From Vulcanimicrobiota bacterium (lineage in GTDB: Bacteria; Vulcanimicrobiota; Vulcanimicrobiia; Vulcanimicrobiales; Vulcanimicrobiaceae): 64,000 bases of DNA. A program made the translations under genes and the position numbers. The stretch's first letter is position 1, and each line of letters begins with the position of its first letter. The notes beneath the pieces are model-generated. The model searched no databases. It saw only the letters and a program-made list of their open reading frames with translations, and was not told the origin of the DNA. Of this stretch, positions 1 to 8,953 are shown piece by piece. The stretch spans positions 155,601 through 219,600 of the forward strand of contig PMOS01000024.1 in assembly GCA_003161435.1 (NCBI GenBank), written 5' to 3'.

Positions 1-523
1 CGACCATCTGCGAGACGAGCGCGCGGTCGTCGGCGGTGGCGGTCGCAACCAGCCGCGCGAGCGTATCGGGGTCGTGCTCGACATCGGCGTCGGTGAGCCA
101 CCAATACGCGGGCTTCGCGCCGCCGGCGCGCGCCGCGGCGACGCCCTCGGCGAGCGCCCAGACCTTCCCCGTCCAGCCGTCCGGCCGTGGGCCCGCCCGC
201 GTTACGCCGGCGCGACCGGCGGCGCCGAACCGGGCGATCGTCGCGTTCACGACCTCTGCGGTCGCGTCTTCGCTCCGATCGTCGACCAGCGTAAGGGTGA
301 AGCGGCCGGCGTACTCTTGCGCGAGCAGCGACGCAACGGTGCGCGCCACGACGTCGGCCTCGTTGCGGGCCGGAACGACCGCGTGAACGTCGGGCGGCGC
401 GCTCACCTCTTCGGGTTCACGAAGGCGGTCCGCACGCGAATCCCAAAATCGACCGCGACACACGACGAGGCCGATCCACGCGGCCGCGCCGACCCACGCC
501 GCAGTACGAAGCACTTTGAGCAT
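1..523 (-). CDS. hpnB: Hopanoid-associated glycosyltransferase HpnB (family 2), N-terminal part, cut by window edge
   Basis: Reading the minus strand leftwards from ATG at 523 (GTG at 529 is an alternative) gives an open frame that leaves the window. It has a short hydrophobic N-terminus, then the GT2 signature VVPARNEADVVARTVASLL, the nucleotide-binding stretch VDDRS, GWTGKVWAL and the DxD-type motif WWLTDADVEHDPDTLA. GT2 enzymes transfer sugar from a nucleotide-sugar donor; HpnB is named for its constant association with hopanoid genes, but its exact product is not settled. Placement head-to-head with shc supports the call. The start overlaps the shc start on the other strand. About 174 residues are visible of a family usually near 380. 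Confidence 0.85.
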   Translation of the reverse strand, partial: MLKVLRTAAWVGAAAWIGLVVCRGRFWDSRADRLREPEEVSAPPDVHAVVPARNEADVVARTVASLLAQEYAGRFTLTLVDDRSEDATAEVVNATIARFGAAGRAGVTRAGPRPDGWTGKVWALAEGVAAARAGGAKPAYWWLTDADVEHDPDTLARLVATATADDRALVSQMV

Positions 524-2537
524 CTTCACGCCGCCTTCGGATAGCATCACGGACCGCCCCTGCGCATCCTCGCTCGTTGCGGCGATCGCGCGCGCCGCCG
601 ACGCGTTGTTCCGCTTGCAGGACCCCGCCGGATACTGGTGGGCCGAGCTCGAGTCGAACGTCTCGATCACGGCGGAGGTGCTGCTGCTGCACCACGTGTG
701 GGGCGCCTTCGAGCGCATCCCGCACGCCGCCGCCGAGCGATATTTTCGCGACCAGCAACGCGACCACGGCGGCTGGGACCTCGCCTACGGCGACGGCGGC
801 GAGCTGAGCGTCACGATCGAGGCGTACATGGCGCTGCGGTTGCTCGGCGTCGGACCCGACGACGACGCGCTGCGCCGCGCCCGCGCCTTCGTGCTCGCGC
901 GCGGCGGTATCACGCACGCCCGCATCTTCACCAAGATGCACTTGGCGCTGATCGGTGCGTATGAGTGGGCGGGACTTCCTTCCCTCCCTCCCTGGTTGAT
1001 GGTGTTGCCGGACCGCGGCCCGCTCTCGATCTACGACTTGTCGAGCTGGGCGCGCGGCAGCACCGTGCCGCTGATCCTGTTGTTCGACCGCAAACCCGTC
1101 TATGGTCCGCCGCTGACGCTCGACGAGCTGTACGCCGAAGGCCGAACTGCCGCGCGCTTCGCGTTGCCGCACGGGAACAACGCGTTCGAGCGTTTCTTCA
1201 ACGGCCTCGACCGCGTCTTGAAGTGGACCGAGCGCAACGGGCTGGTGCCGTTTCGCGAGCGCGGATTGCGGTTGGCCGAACGGTGGACCGTCGAACGCCA
1301 GGAGCATACCGGAGACTGGGGCGGGATCATCCCCGCGATGCTCAACGCGATGCTCGCGCTGCGCGCGATCGGCTACGATCGCGACGATCCGGTCGTGGTC
1401 CGCGGTTTCGCCGCGATCGATGCCTTCACCATCACGGCCGGCGGCGCGTATCGGGTCCAGCCGTGCATCTCGCCGGTATGGGACACCGCGCTCGCCGTGC
1501 GCGCGCTGGCCGACGCGGGCGTGGCGCGCGACGATGCGCGCCTTGTCGGTGCCGCGACGTGGATGCTCGACAAGCAGATCGTCGCGCGCTACGGTGACTG
1601 GTCGGTGAAGAACCGGGCCGGCGAGCCGGGCGGCTGGGCGTTCGAGTTCGAGAACGCGTGGTACCCGGACGTCGACGATACGGCGGTCGTCGCGATGGCG
1701 CTCGCGGCAGTGGACCATCCCGATCCCGAGCGCGTCCGCGGTGCGATCGCGCGCGCCGCGCGCTGGGTCGCGACGATGCAGTGCACTACCGGCGGGTGGG
1801 CTGCGTTCGACGTCGACAACGACAAGGACTGGCTCAACCGCATCCCTTACGGCGACCTGCACGCGATGATCGATCCGAGCACGGCCGACGTGACCGCACG
1901 CGTCCTCGAGATGGTCGTGCGCTGCGACCTACGTGACTTCGGAGCGCCGCGCATCGAACGCGGCATCGCGTTTCTGCTGCGCGAGCAAGAACCCGACGGC
2001 GCGTGGTTCGGCCGCTGGGGCGTGAACTACGTCTACGGAACGAGCGGCGCGCTCGCGGCCCTCGCGGCCCTCGCCCTTCGACAGGCTCAGGACAGGCTCT
2101 CCAGCGGAAGCCGCGCGATCGACCGGTCCGTCGTGCGCGGCGCCGTCTGGCTCAAGAGCGTGCAGCAGAGCGACGGCGGTTGGGGCGAGACCACCGACAG
2201 CTACCGCGAACCGTCGCTGCGCGGGATCGGTCCCACGACGGCGAGCCAGACGGCCTGGGCGCTGATCGGGCTCTTGGCGACGGTCGAACGCCTACCGCAA
2301 CTCGGCGCGGCGTTCGCACCCGCGATCGAACGCGGCGTCGCGTATCTGTTACGGACGCAGCGGGCTGACGGAAACTGGGACGAGCCCGAGTTCACCGGCA
2401 CCGGCTTTCCGGCGCACTTCTACTTGAACTACCACCAGTACCGGCTTCATTTTCCGTTGACGGCGCTCGGCCGTTACGCGGCGTCCGCCTGTCCCGATGT
2501 CGCCGCCGGACGCGCGTGCAACGACTCGACCGGCTGA
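516..2537 (+). CDS. shc: Squalene-hopene cyclase
   Basis: This 673-residue protein has the usual length of the family. It cyclises squalene to hopene/diplopterol at the membrane face. The N-terminus carries GYWWAELESNVSITAE, the acid motif PDVDDTAV (DxDD, which protonates squalene) lies mid-protein, and several QW repeats follow (for example QSDGGWGET and QRADGNWDEP), ending in FYLNYHQYRLHFPL. The only plausible start is TTG at 516, overlapping the start of divergent hpnB. Around positions 2074-2104 a dispersed repeat is inserted in frame and encodes LRQAQDRLS, a stretch foreign to the family, in a loop between QW repeats. The 3' end overlaps the convergent ferritin-like gene by 64 bases. Confidence 0.96.
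   Translation: MSIFTPPSDSITDRPCASSLVAAIARAADALFRLQDPAGYWWAELESNVSITAEVLLLHHVWGAFERIPHAAAERYFRDQQRDHGGWDLAYGDGGELSVTIEAYMALRLLGVGPDDDALRRARAFVLARGGITHARIFTKMHLALIGAYEWAGLPSLPPWLMVLPDRGPLSIYDLSSWARGSTVPLILLFDRKPVYGPPLTLDELYAEGRTAARFALPHGNNAFERFFNGLDRVLKWTERNGLVPFRERGLRLAERWTVERQEHTGDWGGIIPAMLNAMLALRAIGYDRDDPVVVRGFAAIDAFTITAGGAYRVQPCISPVWDTALAVRALADAGVARDDARLVGAATWMLDKQIVARYGDWSVKNRAGEPGGWAFEFENAWYPDVDDTAVVAMALAAVDHPDPERVRGAIARAARWVATMQCTTGGWAAFDVDNDKDWLNRIPYGDLHAMIDPSTADVTARVLEMVVRCDLRDFGAPRIERGIAFLLREQEPDGAWFGRWGVNYVYGTSGALAALAALALRQAQDRLSSGSRAIDRSVVRGAVWLKSVQQSDGGWGETTDSYREPSLRGIGPTTASQTAWALIGLLATVERLPQLGAAFAPAIERGVAYLLRTQRADGNWDEPEFTGTGFPAHFYLNYHQYRLHFPLTALGRYAASACPDVAAGRACNDSTG
2074..2104. 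repeat. Dispersed palindromic repeat copy inside shc
   Basis: The core CCCTTCGACAGGCTCAGG is followed by an extra GACAGGCTC echo. It is the same element as the intergenic copies at 7612, 18947 and 19024, but here it is read through in frame and adds about ten residues to the cyclase. Confidence 0.7.
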
Positions 2538-3394
2538 GCGCCGTCGGTTAGCGCCGGCGTTTTCTCGCTCGTCGCGACGCGCGGCGGCAGCATGCGAATA
2601 CCGATCAGGAGCGCGGTCCCGATCGCCGGCATCACCTGCGGTTTGAGCAGTCGCGCGTCCAGCTTCGCCATCATACGGCGGTTCTCGGCCAGCGCGGTTT
2701 CGAGAAACAGCGCCGGCGTGACGTCCGCAACGATCGCCGCGAGTTCGGGATCGTCGAGCGCGGGCATCGGCGGGAGATCGGTTGCGCCGGTGATCGTTCC
2801 CATCGCAGCGCGGAAATGGTAGCCCAGCGCTTTGATCGCTTGCGCCAGGATGCTGCCGCGCCCCGCTCGGGTTTCTTCGTAGCGCCACCAATTGATGAAG
2901 AACACGATGTGCCGTGCTTCTTCGAACATGACGCCGTCGAAAACGTCGAGCAGCGCGTCGGGCAGGATCTTCATCTTGCGCGCGAGCGCGATGGCCCCGA
3001 AACCGACGAACGAATCCGTGCACTCGCCGAACCCGAAGATGGCGAACTCTTCGGGCGATATCGGGGCGTCGGCGATCGTCAGCGGCGGCGCGTCGATCCC
3101 GTAGCGCTCGATCGCGTGCGCCATCAAGCGACCGTGACGGGTTTCTTCCTCACCCTGCAGCGCAACCGCCGAGCGGATCAGCGGATCGTCGATCGTCTTC
3201 GCGAACGCCGTCACCATCCGCCCCGCCCGCTGCTCGATCGAACGCGCATAGCGCCAGAACGGAAACGCGCGAAGCCGCTCGAGGTCGACGCCCTCGAGAT
3301 GCGGCCACGGCAGCTCTTCCGGCTCGAACGCGACGTGCGTCTCGATGAAGGTCCGGCAGAACAGCTCCCGGTGTTGCGGCGTCCCTACTTGCAT
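2474..3394 (-). CDS. Ferritin-like di-iron protein in the hopanoid cluster, function unknown
   Basis: This is a 306-residue, mostly helical protein. It holds candidate iron ligands in four-helix-bundle order: FIETH, SIEQRAG, GEEETRHGRL, FGECTD and FEEARHIVFF. The two ExxRH/EExRH motifs are typical of ferritin-like di-iron carboxylate oxygenases and oxidases. I chose ATG at 3394 because an upstream in-frame start at 3541 would run into the divergent squalene synthase and has poor coding character. It lies between shc and the squalene synthase on the opposite strand, so a role in modifying a triterpenoid, or in iron/oxygen protection of it, is possible but only inferred. The family is clear; the substrate is not. 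Confidence 0.8.
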   Translation of the reverse strand: MQVGTPQHRELFCRTFIETHVAFEPEELPWPHLEGVDLERLRAFPFWRYARSIEQRAGRMVTAFAKTIDDPLIRSAVALQGEEETRHGRLMAHAIERYGIDAPPLTIADAPISPEEFAIFGFGECTDSFVGFGAIALARKMKILPDALLDVFDGVMFEEARHIVFFINWWRYEETRAGRGSILAQAIKALGYHFRAAMGTITGATDLPPMPALDDPELAAIVADVTPALFLETALAENRRMMAKLDARLLKPQVMPAIGTALLIGIRMLPPRVATSEKTPALTDGAQPVESLHARPAATSGQADAA

Positions 3395-3477
3395 GCGCGC
3401 CAATATCGCCGCTCCGGCAAGCCCCTTCCTGCCCGCCGGGAGAGGCGCGGGCGGCCCTTCGACGGAAGATCGAGCCG

Positions 3478-4539
3478 GTGCAGGTAGCGCGACCGGGGGT
3501 GAGAGCCCATGAGGCGACGCCGACAGACGCCGAGCGTGCATTACGCCTGCTGCTGCCCCGTGTCTCGCGGACGTTCGCGCTAGGGATCAAGCTGTTGCCC
3601 GCCAAGCTCGAGCCGCCCGTCCGCCTTGGCTACCTCCTCTGCCGGATCGCAGATACGGTCGAGGACGAGCTTGGGATGGCGCCCGGACGCAAGGCGCAAC
3701 TGCTCGACGCGTTTCTCGCGTGCTTCGAGGAGCCGCGGCTCGCCGACGCGTTCGGCGATTGCGTCGCCGAACTGCGCGCGAACGAAGATTATCTCGAGCT
3801 CGTCGCCCGGACAGGACTGATTTTCCAGAGCTATCGCGCCCTCGATGCGCCGACACGAACCATCCTGCAGCACTGGGTCACCGAGATGGTTCGCGGGATG
3901 CAGCGATTCGTGCTCGAGAGCCGCGACGGGATTCGCATCACGAGCCTCGCCGAGTTTCGGCAGTACTGCTACTTCGTCGCCGGCACGGTCGGGCATCTGC
4001 TCACCGACCTGTGGCGCGAGCACTCGTCGTTCATCGGACAGGCGACGTACGAACGGCTCCTCGACGACTGCGAGGCGTTCGGCGAGGTGCTCCAGACGGT
4101 CAACATCCTCAAAGACATCGCATGGGACGCCGAGCACGAGAACGCGATCTTCGTGCCGTCCGAGCTCTTGCGCGCCGTCGGGAGCAGTCACGATGCAATC
4201 CTGCGCGACGATCGCCGCGTGGCGAACCGCGCCGCCCTCGGCCCGCTGATCGACCTCGCCAACGACGACATCGAGCGCGCGCTGCGTTACATCGAAGGGA
4301 TACCGGCGGGCGCGATGCGGATCCGTCTGTTTTGCGCGTTGCCGCTGCTGTTCGCCATCGCTACGATGCGCGAGCTCGAACGATCCGACGAGATGCTCGT
4401 TCCGGGCGGCGTCGTGAAGATCGGACGCGCCGAGGTGCGCGCGCTCGTCATCGCCGGCTCGACGTCGACGTTGACGAATCGCACGCTGCGCTGGCTGGCC
4501 GAGCGCGTGCGCAAGCGGCCGTTCACGCTCACCGGCTAG
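3478..4539 (+). CDS. sqs: Squalene synthase, ERG9/SQS type (farnesyl-diphosphate farnesyltransferase)
   Basis: This 353-residue trans-isoprenyl diphosphate synthase joins two farnesyl diphosphates head-to-head. SRTFALGIKLLP opens the conserved region, the first Mg-binding motif is DTVED, YFVAGTVGHLL sits in the middle, and LQTVNILKDIAWD is the second aspartate motif. FVPSELL downstream and the long C-terminus fit the one-enzyme (eukaryote-like) SQS, not the HpnC/HpnD/HpnE three-enzyme route common in hopanoid bacteria. GTG at 3478 has GGAAG nine bases upstream; GTG at 3499 is an alternative. It supplies the substrate for Shc and starts a same-strand run with hpnA, hpnH and a prenyl synthase. 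Confidence 0.88.
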   Translation: MQVARPGVRAHEATPTDAERALRLLLPRVSRTFALGIKLLPAKLEPPVRLGYLLCRIADTVEDELGMAPGRKAQLLDAFLACFEEPRLADAFGDCVAELRANEDYLELVARTGLIFQSYRALDAPTRTILQHWVTEMVRGMQRFVLESRDGIRITSLAEFRQYCYFVAGTVGHLLTDLWREHSSFIGQATYERLLDDCEAFGEVLQTVNILKDIAWDAEHENAIFVPSELLRAVGSSHDAILRDDRRVANRAALGPLIDLANDDIERALRYIEGIPAGAMRIRLFCALPLLFAIATMRELERSDEMLVPGGVVKIGRAEVRALVIAGSTSTLTNRTLRWLAERVRKRPFTLTG

Positions 4540-4552
4540 CCGAATCTTTCGC

Positions 4553-5584
4553 GTGCGGACCGCCTTCGTGACCGGAGCCTCGGGGTTCGTCGGCGCCAAC
4601 CTCGTGCGCGCGCTGCTCGAGCGCGGTTGGCGCGTCCGCGCACTGCTCCGCGGCGACGCACCTTCGTTGTCGGGACTCGACCTCGAACGCTTCACCGGCG
4701 ACCTGTTCGCGCCCGGTTTGGCCGAAGCGATGCGCGGCTGCGATGCGGTCTTTCACGTCGCGGCGACCTACAGCTTGTGGCGCCGCGACCAGGTCGCGTT
4801 GACGCGCGCGAACGTCGAGGGGACGCGCAACGTGCTCGCTGCGGCGCGCGCCGCCCGCGTACCGCGCACCGTGCACACCAGCTCGGTCGCCGCAATCGGC
4901 GTGCGAAGCGACGGCCGGCCGGCCGACGAGACGTACCAGAGCACGCCGGAGCGTCTCATCGGCGCGTACAAGCGGTCGAAGTACTTCGCCGAGCTCGAGG
5001 CGCGGCGCGCGTTCGCCGCCGGTCAGGACGTGGTGATCGTCAACCCGACCACGCCCGTCGGTCCGTGGGATGCCAAGCCGACGCCGACCGGCGAGATCGT
5101 CGTGCGCTTCTTGAACCGCCGCATGCCGGCGTACGTCGACACCGGGCTGAACGTGGTCGACGTGCGCGACGTCGCCGCGGGCCACGTGCTCGCCTACGAG
5201 CGCGGCCGGGCGGGCGAACGGTACATCCTGGGCAACGAGAACCTGACGCTGCGAGCGTTGCTCGACCTCCTCGCGGAGATCTCCGGGCTCCCGGCGCCCC
5301 GCTTGCGGTTGCCGCGGGTGATTCCGCTCGCCTACGCTGCTCTGGGCGAGCTCGTGCTCGCACCGCTGGGCTTCACTGCCGACATCGCGCTCGACAGCGT
5401 GCGGATGGCAAAGCAGCGAATGTTCTACGCGACGGAGAAGGCAGCCACGGAGCTTGGAGTCCCGCGCAGCCCCGTCATCACGGCGCTGGCCGACGCGGTC
5501 GCCTGGTTTCACGGCCACGGTTACACGACCGCGGGCCGGCATCACTCGGAGGACGGATGGCGATCTCTCTCAAGCAAGCCGTAA
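4553..5584 (+). CDS. hpnA: Hopanoid-associated sugar epimerase/dehydrogenase HpnA
   Basis: This is a 343-residue extended short-chain dehydrogenase. It has the NAD(P)-binding motif TGASGFVG at the N-terminus, a catalytic YxxxK as YKRSK with an upstream SS pair (HTSSVAAIG), and the C-terminal domain typical of HpnA. The family is always found with hopanoid genes; it probably acts on a sugar-like side-chain intermediate, but its exact reaction is unproven. Start is GTG at 4553, 13 bases after the squalene synthase stop. Its last 28 bases overlap the start of hpnH, which implies translational coupling. Confidence 0.88.
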   Translation: MRTAFVTGASGFVGANLVRALLERGWRVRALLRGDAPSLSGLDLERFTGDLFAPGLAEAMRGCDAVFHVAATYSLWRRDQVALTRANVEGTRNVLAAARAARVPRTVHTSSVAAIGVRSDGRPADETYQSTPERLIGAYKRSKYFAELEARRAFAAGQDVVIVNPTTPVGPWDAKPTPTGEIVVRFLNRRMPAYVDTGLNVVDVRDVAAGHVLAYERGRAGERYILGNENLTLRALLDLLAEISGLPAPRLRLPRVIPLAYAALGELVLAPLGFTADIALDSVRMAKQRMFYATEKAATELGVPRSPVITALADAVAWFHGHGYTTAGRHHSEDGWRSLSSKP

Positions 5585-6576
5585 AGGTCGGATCGTACGT
5601 GGTCCGGCAACGGCTGGCGGGCCGCAAGCAGTACCCGCTCGTGCTCATGCTCGAGCCGTTGTTCCGCTGCAATCTGGCTTGCGGCGGGTGCGGAAAGATC
5701 CAGCACCCGGTCGAGGTTCTGCGCCGTCACCTCACGCCCGAGCAATGCTTCGCCGCGGTCGACGAGTGCGGCGCCCCCGTCGTCTCGATCCCGGGCGGTG
5801 AGCCGTTGCTCCACCCGCAGATCGACGAGATCGTGCGCGGCCTGGTCAAGCGCAAGAAGTTCGTATACCTCTGCACCAACGCGATCCGGCTCGAAGCGAG
5901 CTTGGACAAGTTCACGCCGTCGTCGTATCTCACGTTCAGCGTCCACCTCGACGGGCCGCGCGACGTACACGATCACGCCGTTGCGCGCACGGGCATCTTC
6001 GACGTCGCCGTCAAGGCCATCAAAGCCGCCAAGGCGCGCGGATTCCGCGTCACGACGAACACGACGATCTTCGACGGCGCCGATCCCAAGACGTTCCAGG
6101 ACTTCTTCGACTTCCTCACCGACGAGCTGAAGGTCGACGGGATGATGATCTCGCCGGGCTACCGCTACGAGAAAGCGCCCGACCAGGACCACTTTCTCGC
6201 GCAAGAGCAGACGCGCACCCTGTTCCGCGAGATCTTCGCGCCGATGAAGGCCGGGAAGAAACACTGGGAGTTCAATGCCAGCCCGTTCTTCCTCGACTTC
6301 CTCACCGGCGAAAAAGACTACGATTGTACGCCCTGGGGGATGCCCAGCTACAGCTTGTTCGGCTGGCAGAAACCATGCTATCTGCTCGGCGAAGGCTACG
6401 CGACGTCGTACAAGGCGCTGCTCGAAGAGACGAAGTGGGAAGAGTACGGCCACGCCAGCGGCAACCCCAAGTGCAAGGACTGCATGGTCCACTCAGGCTT
6501 CGAGGCGTCGGCCGCGGCCGACATGATGCGGCCGGCAAACCTGCTCGGTTCGATTCGGTCGGTGCTCGTCAAGTAG
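5557..6576 (+). CDS. hpnH: Adenosylhopane synthase HpnH (radical SAM)
   Basis: This 339-residue radical SAM enzyme attaches the adenosyl group of SAM to the hopane skeleton, the first step to C35 bacteriohopanepolyols. The [4Fe-4S] cluster motif CNLACGGC follows an LMLEPLFR lead-in typical of HpnH, with [11 protein letters not shown] next. The C-terminus has a second cysteine set ([20 protein letters not shown]) of the SPASM-like type. ATG at 5557 is preceded by GGAGGACGG and lies inside the end of hpnA. It is followed one base later by the prenyl synthase gene. Confidence 0.93.
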   Translation: MAISLKQAVKVGSYVVRQRLAGRKQYPLVLMLEPLFRCNLACGGCGKIQHPVEVLRRHLTPEQCFAAVDECGAPVVSIPGGEPLLHPQIDEIVRGLVKRKKFVYLCTNAIRLEASLDKFTPSSYLTFSVHLDGPRDVHDHAVARTGIFDVAVKAIKAAKARGFRVTTNTTIFDGADPKTFQDFFDFLTDELKVDGMMISPGYRYEKAPDQDHFLAQEQTRTLFREIFAPMKAGKKHWEFNASPFFLDFLTGEKDYDCTPWGMPSYSLFGWQKPCYLLGEGYATSYKALLEETKWEEYGHASGNPKCKDCMVHSGFEASAAADMMRPANLLGSIRSVLVK

Positions 6577-6577
6577 C

Positions 6578-7576
6578 GTGCTGATGAGAGCGTCGTTCGA
6601 AGCGTTCGAGGCGTACCTCGAGCGCGCGGTCGAACAGCTCGACCAGACCTCGCCGGTCCGCTCGCTCGTGCGCGAGCACTTCGCCTTCGACGATCCCGGC
6701 GCGAAACGCGGGAAGCGGCTGCGCCCGCGAATCCTGGTTGCGGCCGCCGAAACCGAGGGGGCGCAGGGCGACGACGCGTTCCCCGCGGCCGCCGCCGTCG
6801 AATTGCTCCACAACTTCTCGCTCGTCCACGACGACATCGAAGATCGCGACGAGTTGCGTCACGGCCGGCCGACGCTGTGGGTCCGGCACGGCATTCCGGC
6901 GGCGATTACCGCCGGCGACGCGATGTGCGCGCTGTGCTACGTGGTCCTGCTCGACGAGCCGGCGCACTTCGACGCGCAGCGGATCGTCGCGATGACGGCC
7001 TGCCTGCACCGCACGCACTATGCGTTGTGCACCGGTCAAGGCGCCGATATCGGTTTCGAGACGTCGCCCTCGGTGACGTTCGCCGAATATCTGCAGATGA
7101 TCGAAGGCAAGACCGCGGCACTGTTCGCGGCGGCCTGCGAGCTGGGCGCGCTGGCGGCCGGCACGTCGCCGCAACGTGCCGCGGCGTACGGACGAATGGG
7201 CCGCGCGTACGGGCTTGCCTTTCAGGTGCGCGACGACGTGCTCGGAACGTGGGGTACGCCCGCCGAGACCGGCAAGCCGGCCGGCGCCGACATCCGCCGC
7301 CGGAAATGGTCCTTTCCGGTAGCCTGGGCGTTCGCCGAGCCGCGGTCAGCGGATCGTTCGATCGTCGCGGCGGCATACGCATCGATCGGCGAACTCGACG
7401 ACGCGCGTGCCGACGAGGTAATTGCGGCGCTCGAGCGGCTGGGCGCGCATCGTGCAGCCGACGATGCGTGCGATGCCTATGTCGCGCAAGCAGTCGCCGT
7501 CGCCGCCGAACACGACCTCGACCGCGACGGTCAGTTGGCCGAGATCTTCTCCTCAACCGCGCACCGCACGGTTTGA
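6578..7576 (+). CDS. Polyprenyl (farnesyl/geranylgeranyl) diphosphate synthase
   Basis: This 332-residue all-trans prenyltransferase condenses IPP with allylic diphosphates. The first aspartate-rich motif is VHDDIEDRD, followed by RHGRPTLW. The second motif reads QVRDDVLGTWG; its last Asp is replaced by Gly, as in many actinobacterial-type family members, and GKPAGADIRRRK follows. GTG at 6578 is one base after the hpnH stop (ATG at 6584 is the alternative). As the last gene of the hopanoid run it most simply makes farnesyl diphosphate for squalene synthase. Chain length cannot be fixed from the sequence. Confidence 0.88.
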   Translation: MLMRASFEAFEAYLERAVEQLDQTSPVRSLVREHFAFDDPGAKRGKRLRPRILVAAAETEGAQGDDAFPAAAAVELLHNFSLVHDDIEDRDELRHGRPTLWVRHGIPAAITAGDAMCALCYVVLLDEPAHFDAQRIVAMTACLHRTHYALCTGQGADIGFETSPSVTFAEYLQMIEGKTAALFAAACELGALAAGTSPQRAAAYGRMGRAYGLAFQVRDDVLGTWGTPAETGKPAGADIRRRKWSFPVAWAFAEPRSADRSIVAAAYASIGELDDARADEVIAALERLGAHRAADDACDAYVAQAVAVAAEHDLDRDGQLAEIFSSTAHRTV

Positions 7577-7611
7577 CCCGCGCTACGAAGCGCTCCGCGA
7601 CCAAAGCCTCG

Positions 7612-7645
7612 TCATGCTGTCGCCCCTCGACAAGCTCAGGGTGAC
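7612..7645. repeat. Dispersed palindromic repeat between hopanoid and phenylacetate genes
   Basis: The stretch begins GTCATGCTGTCG, continues CCCCTCGACAAGCTCAGGG and ends TGAC. CCCT and AGGG arms can pair, and outer GTCA/TGAC ends also match. It is the most complete copy of the element in the window. Confidence 0.75.
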
Positions 7646-7672
7646 GGGGAGGGGGTGGGCGTAGTACCCGGC

Positions 7673-8953
7673 ATGATCTTTCAGCCGGAGTATGAGACGC
7701 TCGAACGGCATGCGCTGGAGGCGCTCCAGTTCGAGCGGCTGCAAATGCTGGTCGAACGGCTGCGGCATTCCAATGCGATCTACCGCGAGCGGCTGCGCGG
7801 TATCGAGAACCCTGGCTCGCTCGAAGATCTCGCCGGCTTGCCGTTCAGCACGAAAGCCGATATGCGCGATGCGTATCCGCTGGGGCTGCTGGCGGTCCCG
7901 GAGGCGCAGCTCGCGCGCATCCACGCTTCGTCGGGGACGACCGGCAATCCGACGATCAGCGCCTACACGAAAGAAGACTTGCGCATCTTCGGCGAGGTCA
8001 TGGCGCGCAGTTTCGCGGCGGGCGGAATCGCGCCGGGCGATATGTTCCAGGTGGCGTGGGGGTACGGGCTGTTCACCGGCGGGCTCGGCGGTCAGGCCGG
8101 TTGCGAGACGCTCGGCGCATGCGCGATCCCGGCGTCGAGCGGAAACACCGCGAGGCAGATCCAGCTGCTGTGCGATCTGCCGGTCGTCGGGATCGGCTGC
8201 ACGCCGTCCTACGCGCTCGTGCTCGCCGAGCGCATCCGCGCCGAAGGCCGCACGACCAAAGTGCTGCGCTACGCGATCTGCGGAGCGGAATCGTGGACGC
8301 GCGAGATGCGCGCGGAACTCGAAGAGCTGTTCGGCGTCGTCGCGACCAACATCTATGGGTTGACCGAGATCATCGGCCCCGGCGTCGCGCAAGAGTGTCT
8401 CCAGAAACAAGGTCTGCACGTCCAAGAGGATCATTTTCTGGCCGAGATCATCGATCTCGATACCGGCAAGCCGCTCGCCGACGGTGAGCGCGGCGAGCTG
8501 GTGATCACGACGCTCACGCGCGAAGCGATGCCCGTGCTGCGCTATCGCACGCGCGATCTGACCTCGATGGTGCGCGAGCGGTGCGCCTGCGGCCGGACGA
8601 GCGCGCGCATCGACTGGTTCACCGGGCGCGTCGACGACATGTTGGTGATCCGCGGCGTGAACGTCTTCCCATCGGCGATCGAGGAGGTCGTGTTGGGCTT
8701 CACCGAGCTTTCGCCGAACTATCGCATCTTCGTGGACCGCCCGCGGAACGGCCTCGACGCGATGCTGGTCGAGGTCGAGCATCATCCGGACGCGACGATC
8801 GACGATCTCGACTTGCTCGCTCGCCGCGTTACCGGGCGGCTCTCGGAAACATTGCTGGTCTCGCTCGAGACAAGAGTTGTCCCGCCCGGGACGATCGAGC
8901 GAATCGAGGCCGGAAAAGCGAAACGCGTCATCGATCGGAGACCAGCACCATGA
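7673..8953 (+). CDS. paaK: Phenylacetate-CoA ligase-like adenylate-forming enzyme (PaaK family)
   Basis: About 426 residues, the normal PaaK length. PaaK activates phenylacetate or a related aryl acid with ATP and CoA in the cytoplasm. The AMP-binding P-loop is HASSGTTGNPT, followed by NIYGLTEIIGPGVAQEC and the motif YRTRDLT with a cysteine pair (CACGRTSAR). The hinge region GRVDDMLVIRGVNVFPSAIE leads to the C-terminal domain. ATG at 7673 gives the family-typical N-terminus MIFQPEYETL; an in-frame GTG at 7655 lies nearer the purine run GGGGAGGGGG. The stop overlaps the next start as ATGA. Confidence 0.88.
   Translation: MIFQPEYETLERHALEALQFERLQMLVERLRHSNAIYRERLRGIENPGSLEDLAGLPFSTKADMRDAYPLGLLAVPEAQLARIHASSGTTGNPTISAYTKEDLRIFGEVMARSFAAGGIAPGDMFQVAWGYGLFTGGLGGQAGCETLGACAIPASSGNTARQIQLLCDLPVVGIGCTPSYALVLAERIRAEGRTTKVLRYAICGAESWTREMRAELEELFGVVATNIYGLTEIIGPGVAQECLQKQGLHVQEDHFLAEIIDLDTGKPLADGERGELVITTLTREAMPVLRYRTRDLTSMVRERCACGRTSARIDWFTGRVDDMLVIRGVNVFPSAIEEVVLGFTELSPNYRIFVDRPRNGLDAMLVEVEHHPDATIDDLDLLARRVTGRLSETLLVSLETRVVPPGTIERIEAGKAKRVIDRRPAP

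Noticed and set aside
417-1862. Long minus-strand open frame opposite shc
   Set aside because: Arg-rich, repeat-like composition without any domain; it is the antisense shadow of a high-GC gene with clear SHC motifs.
2349-3541. Longer start (3541) for the ferritin-like protein
   Set aside because: The added 49 residues are Pro/Ala/Arg-rich and would overlap the divergent squalene synthase; family homology begins near ATG 3394.
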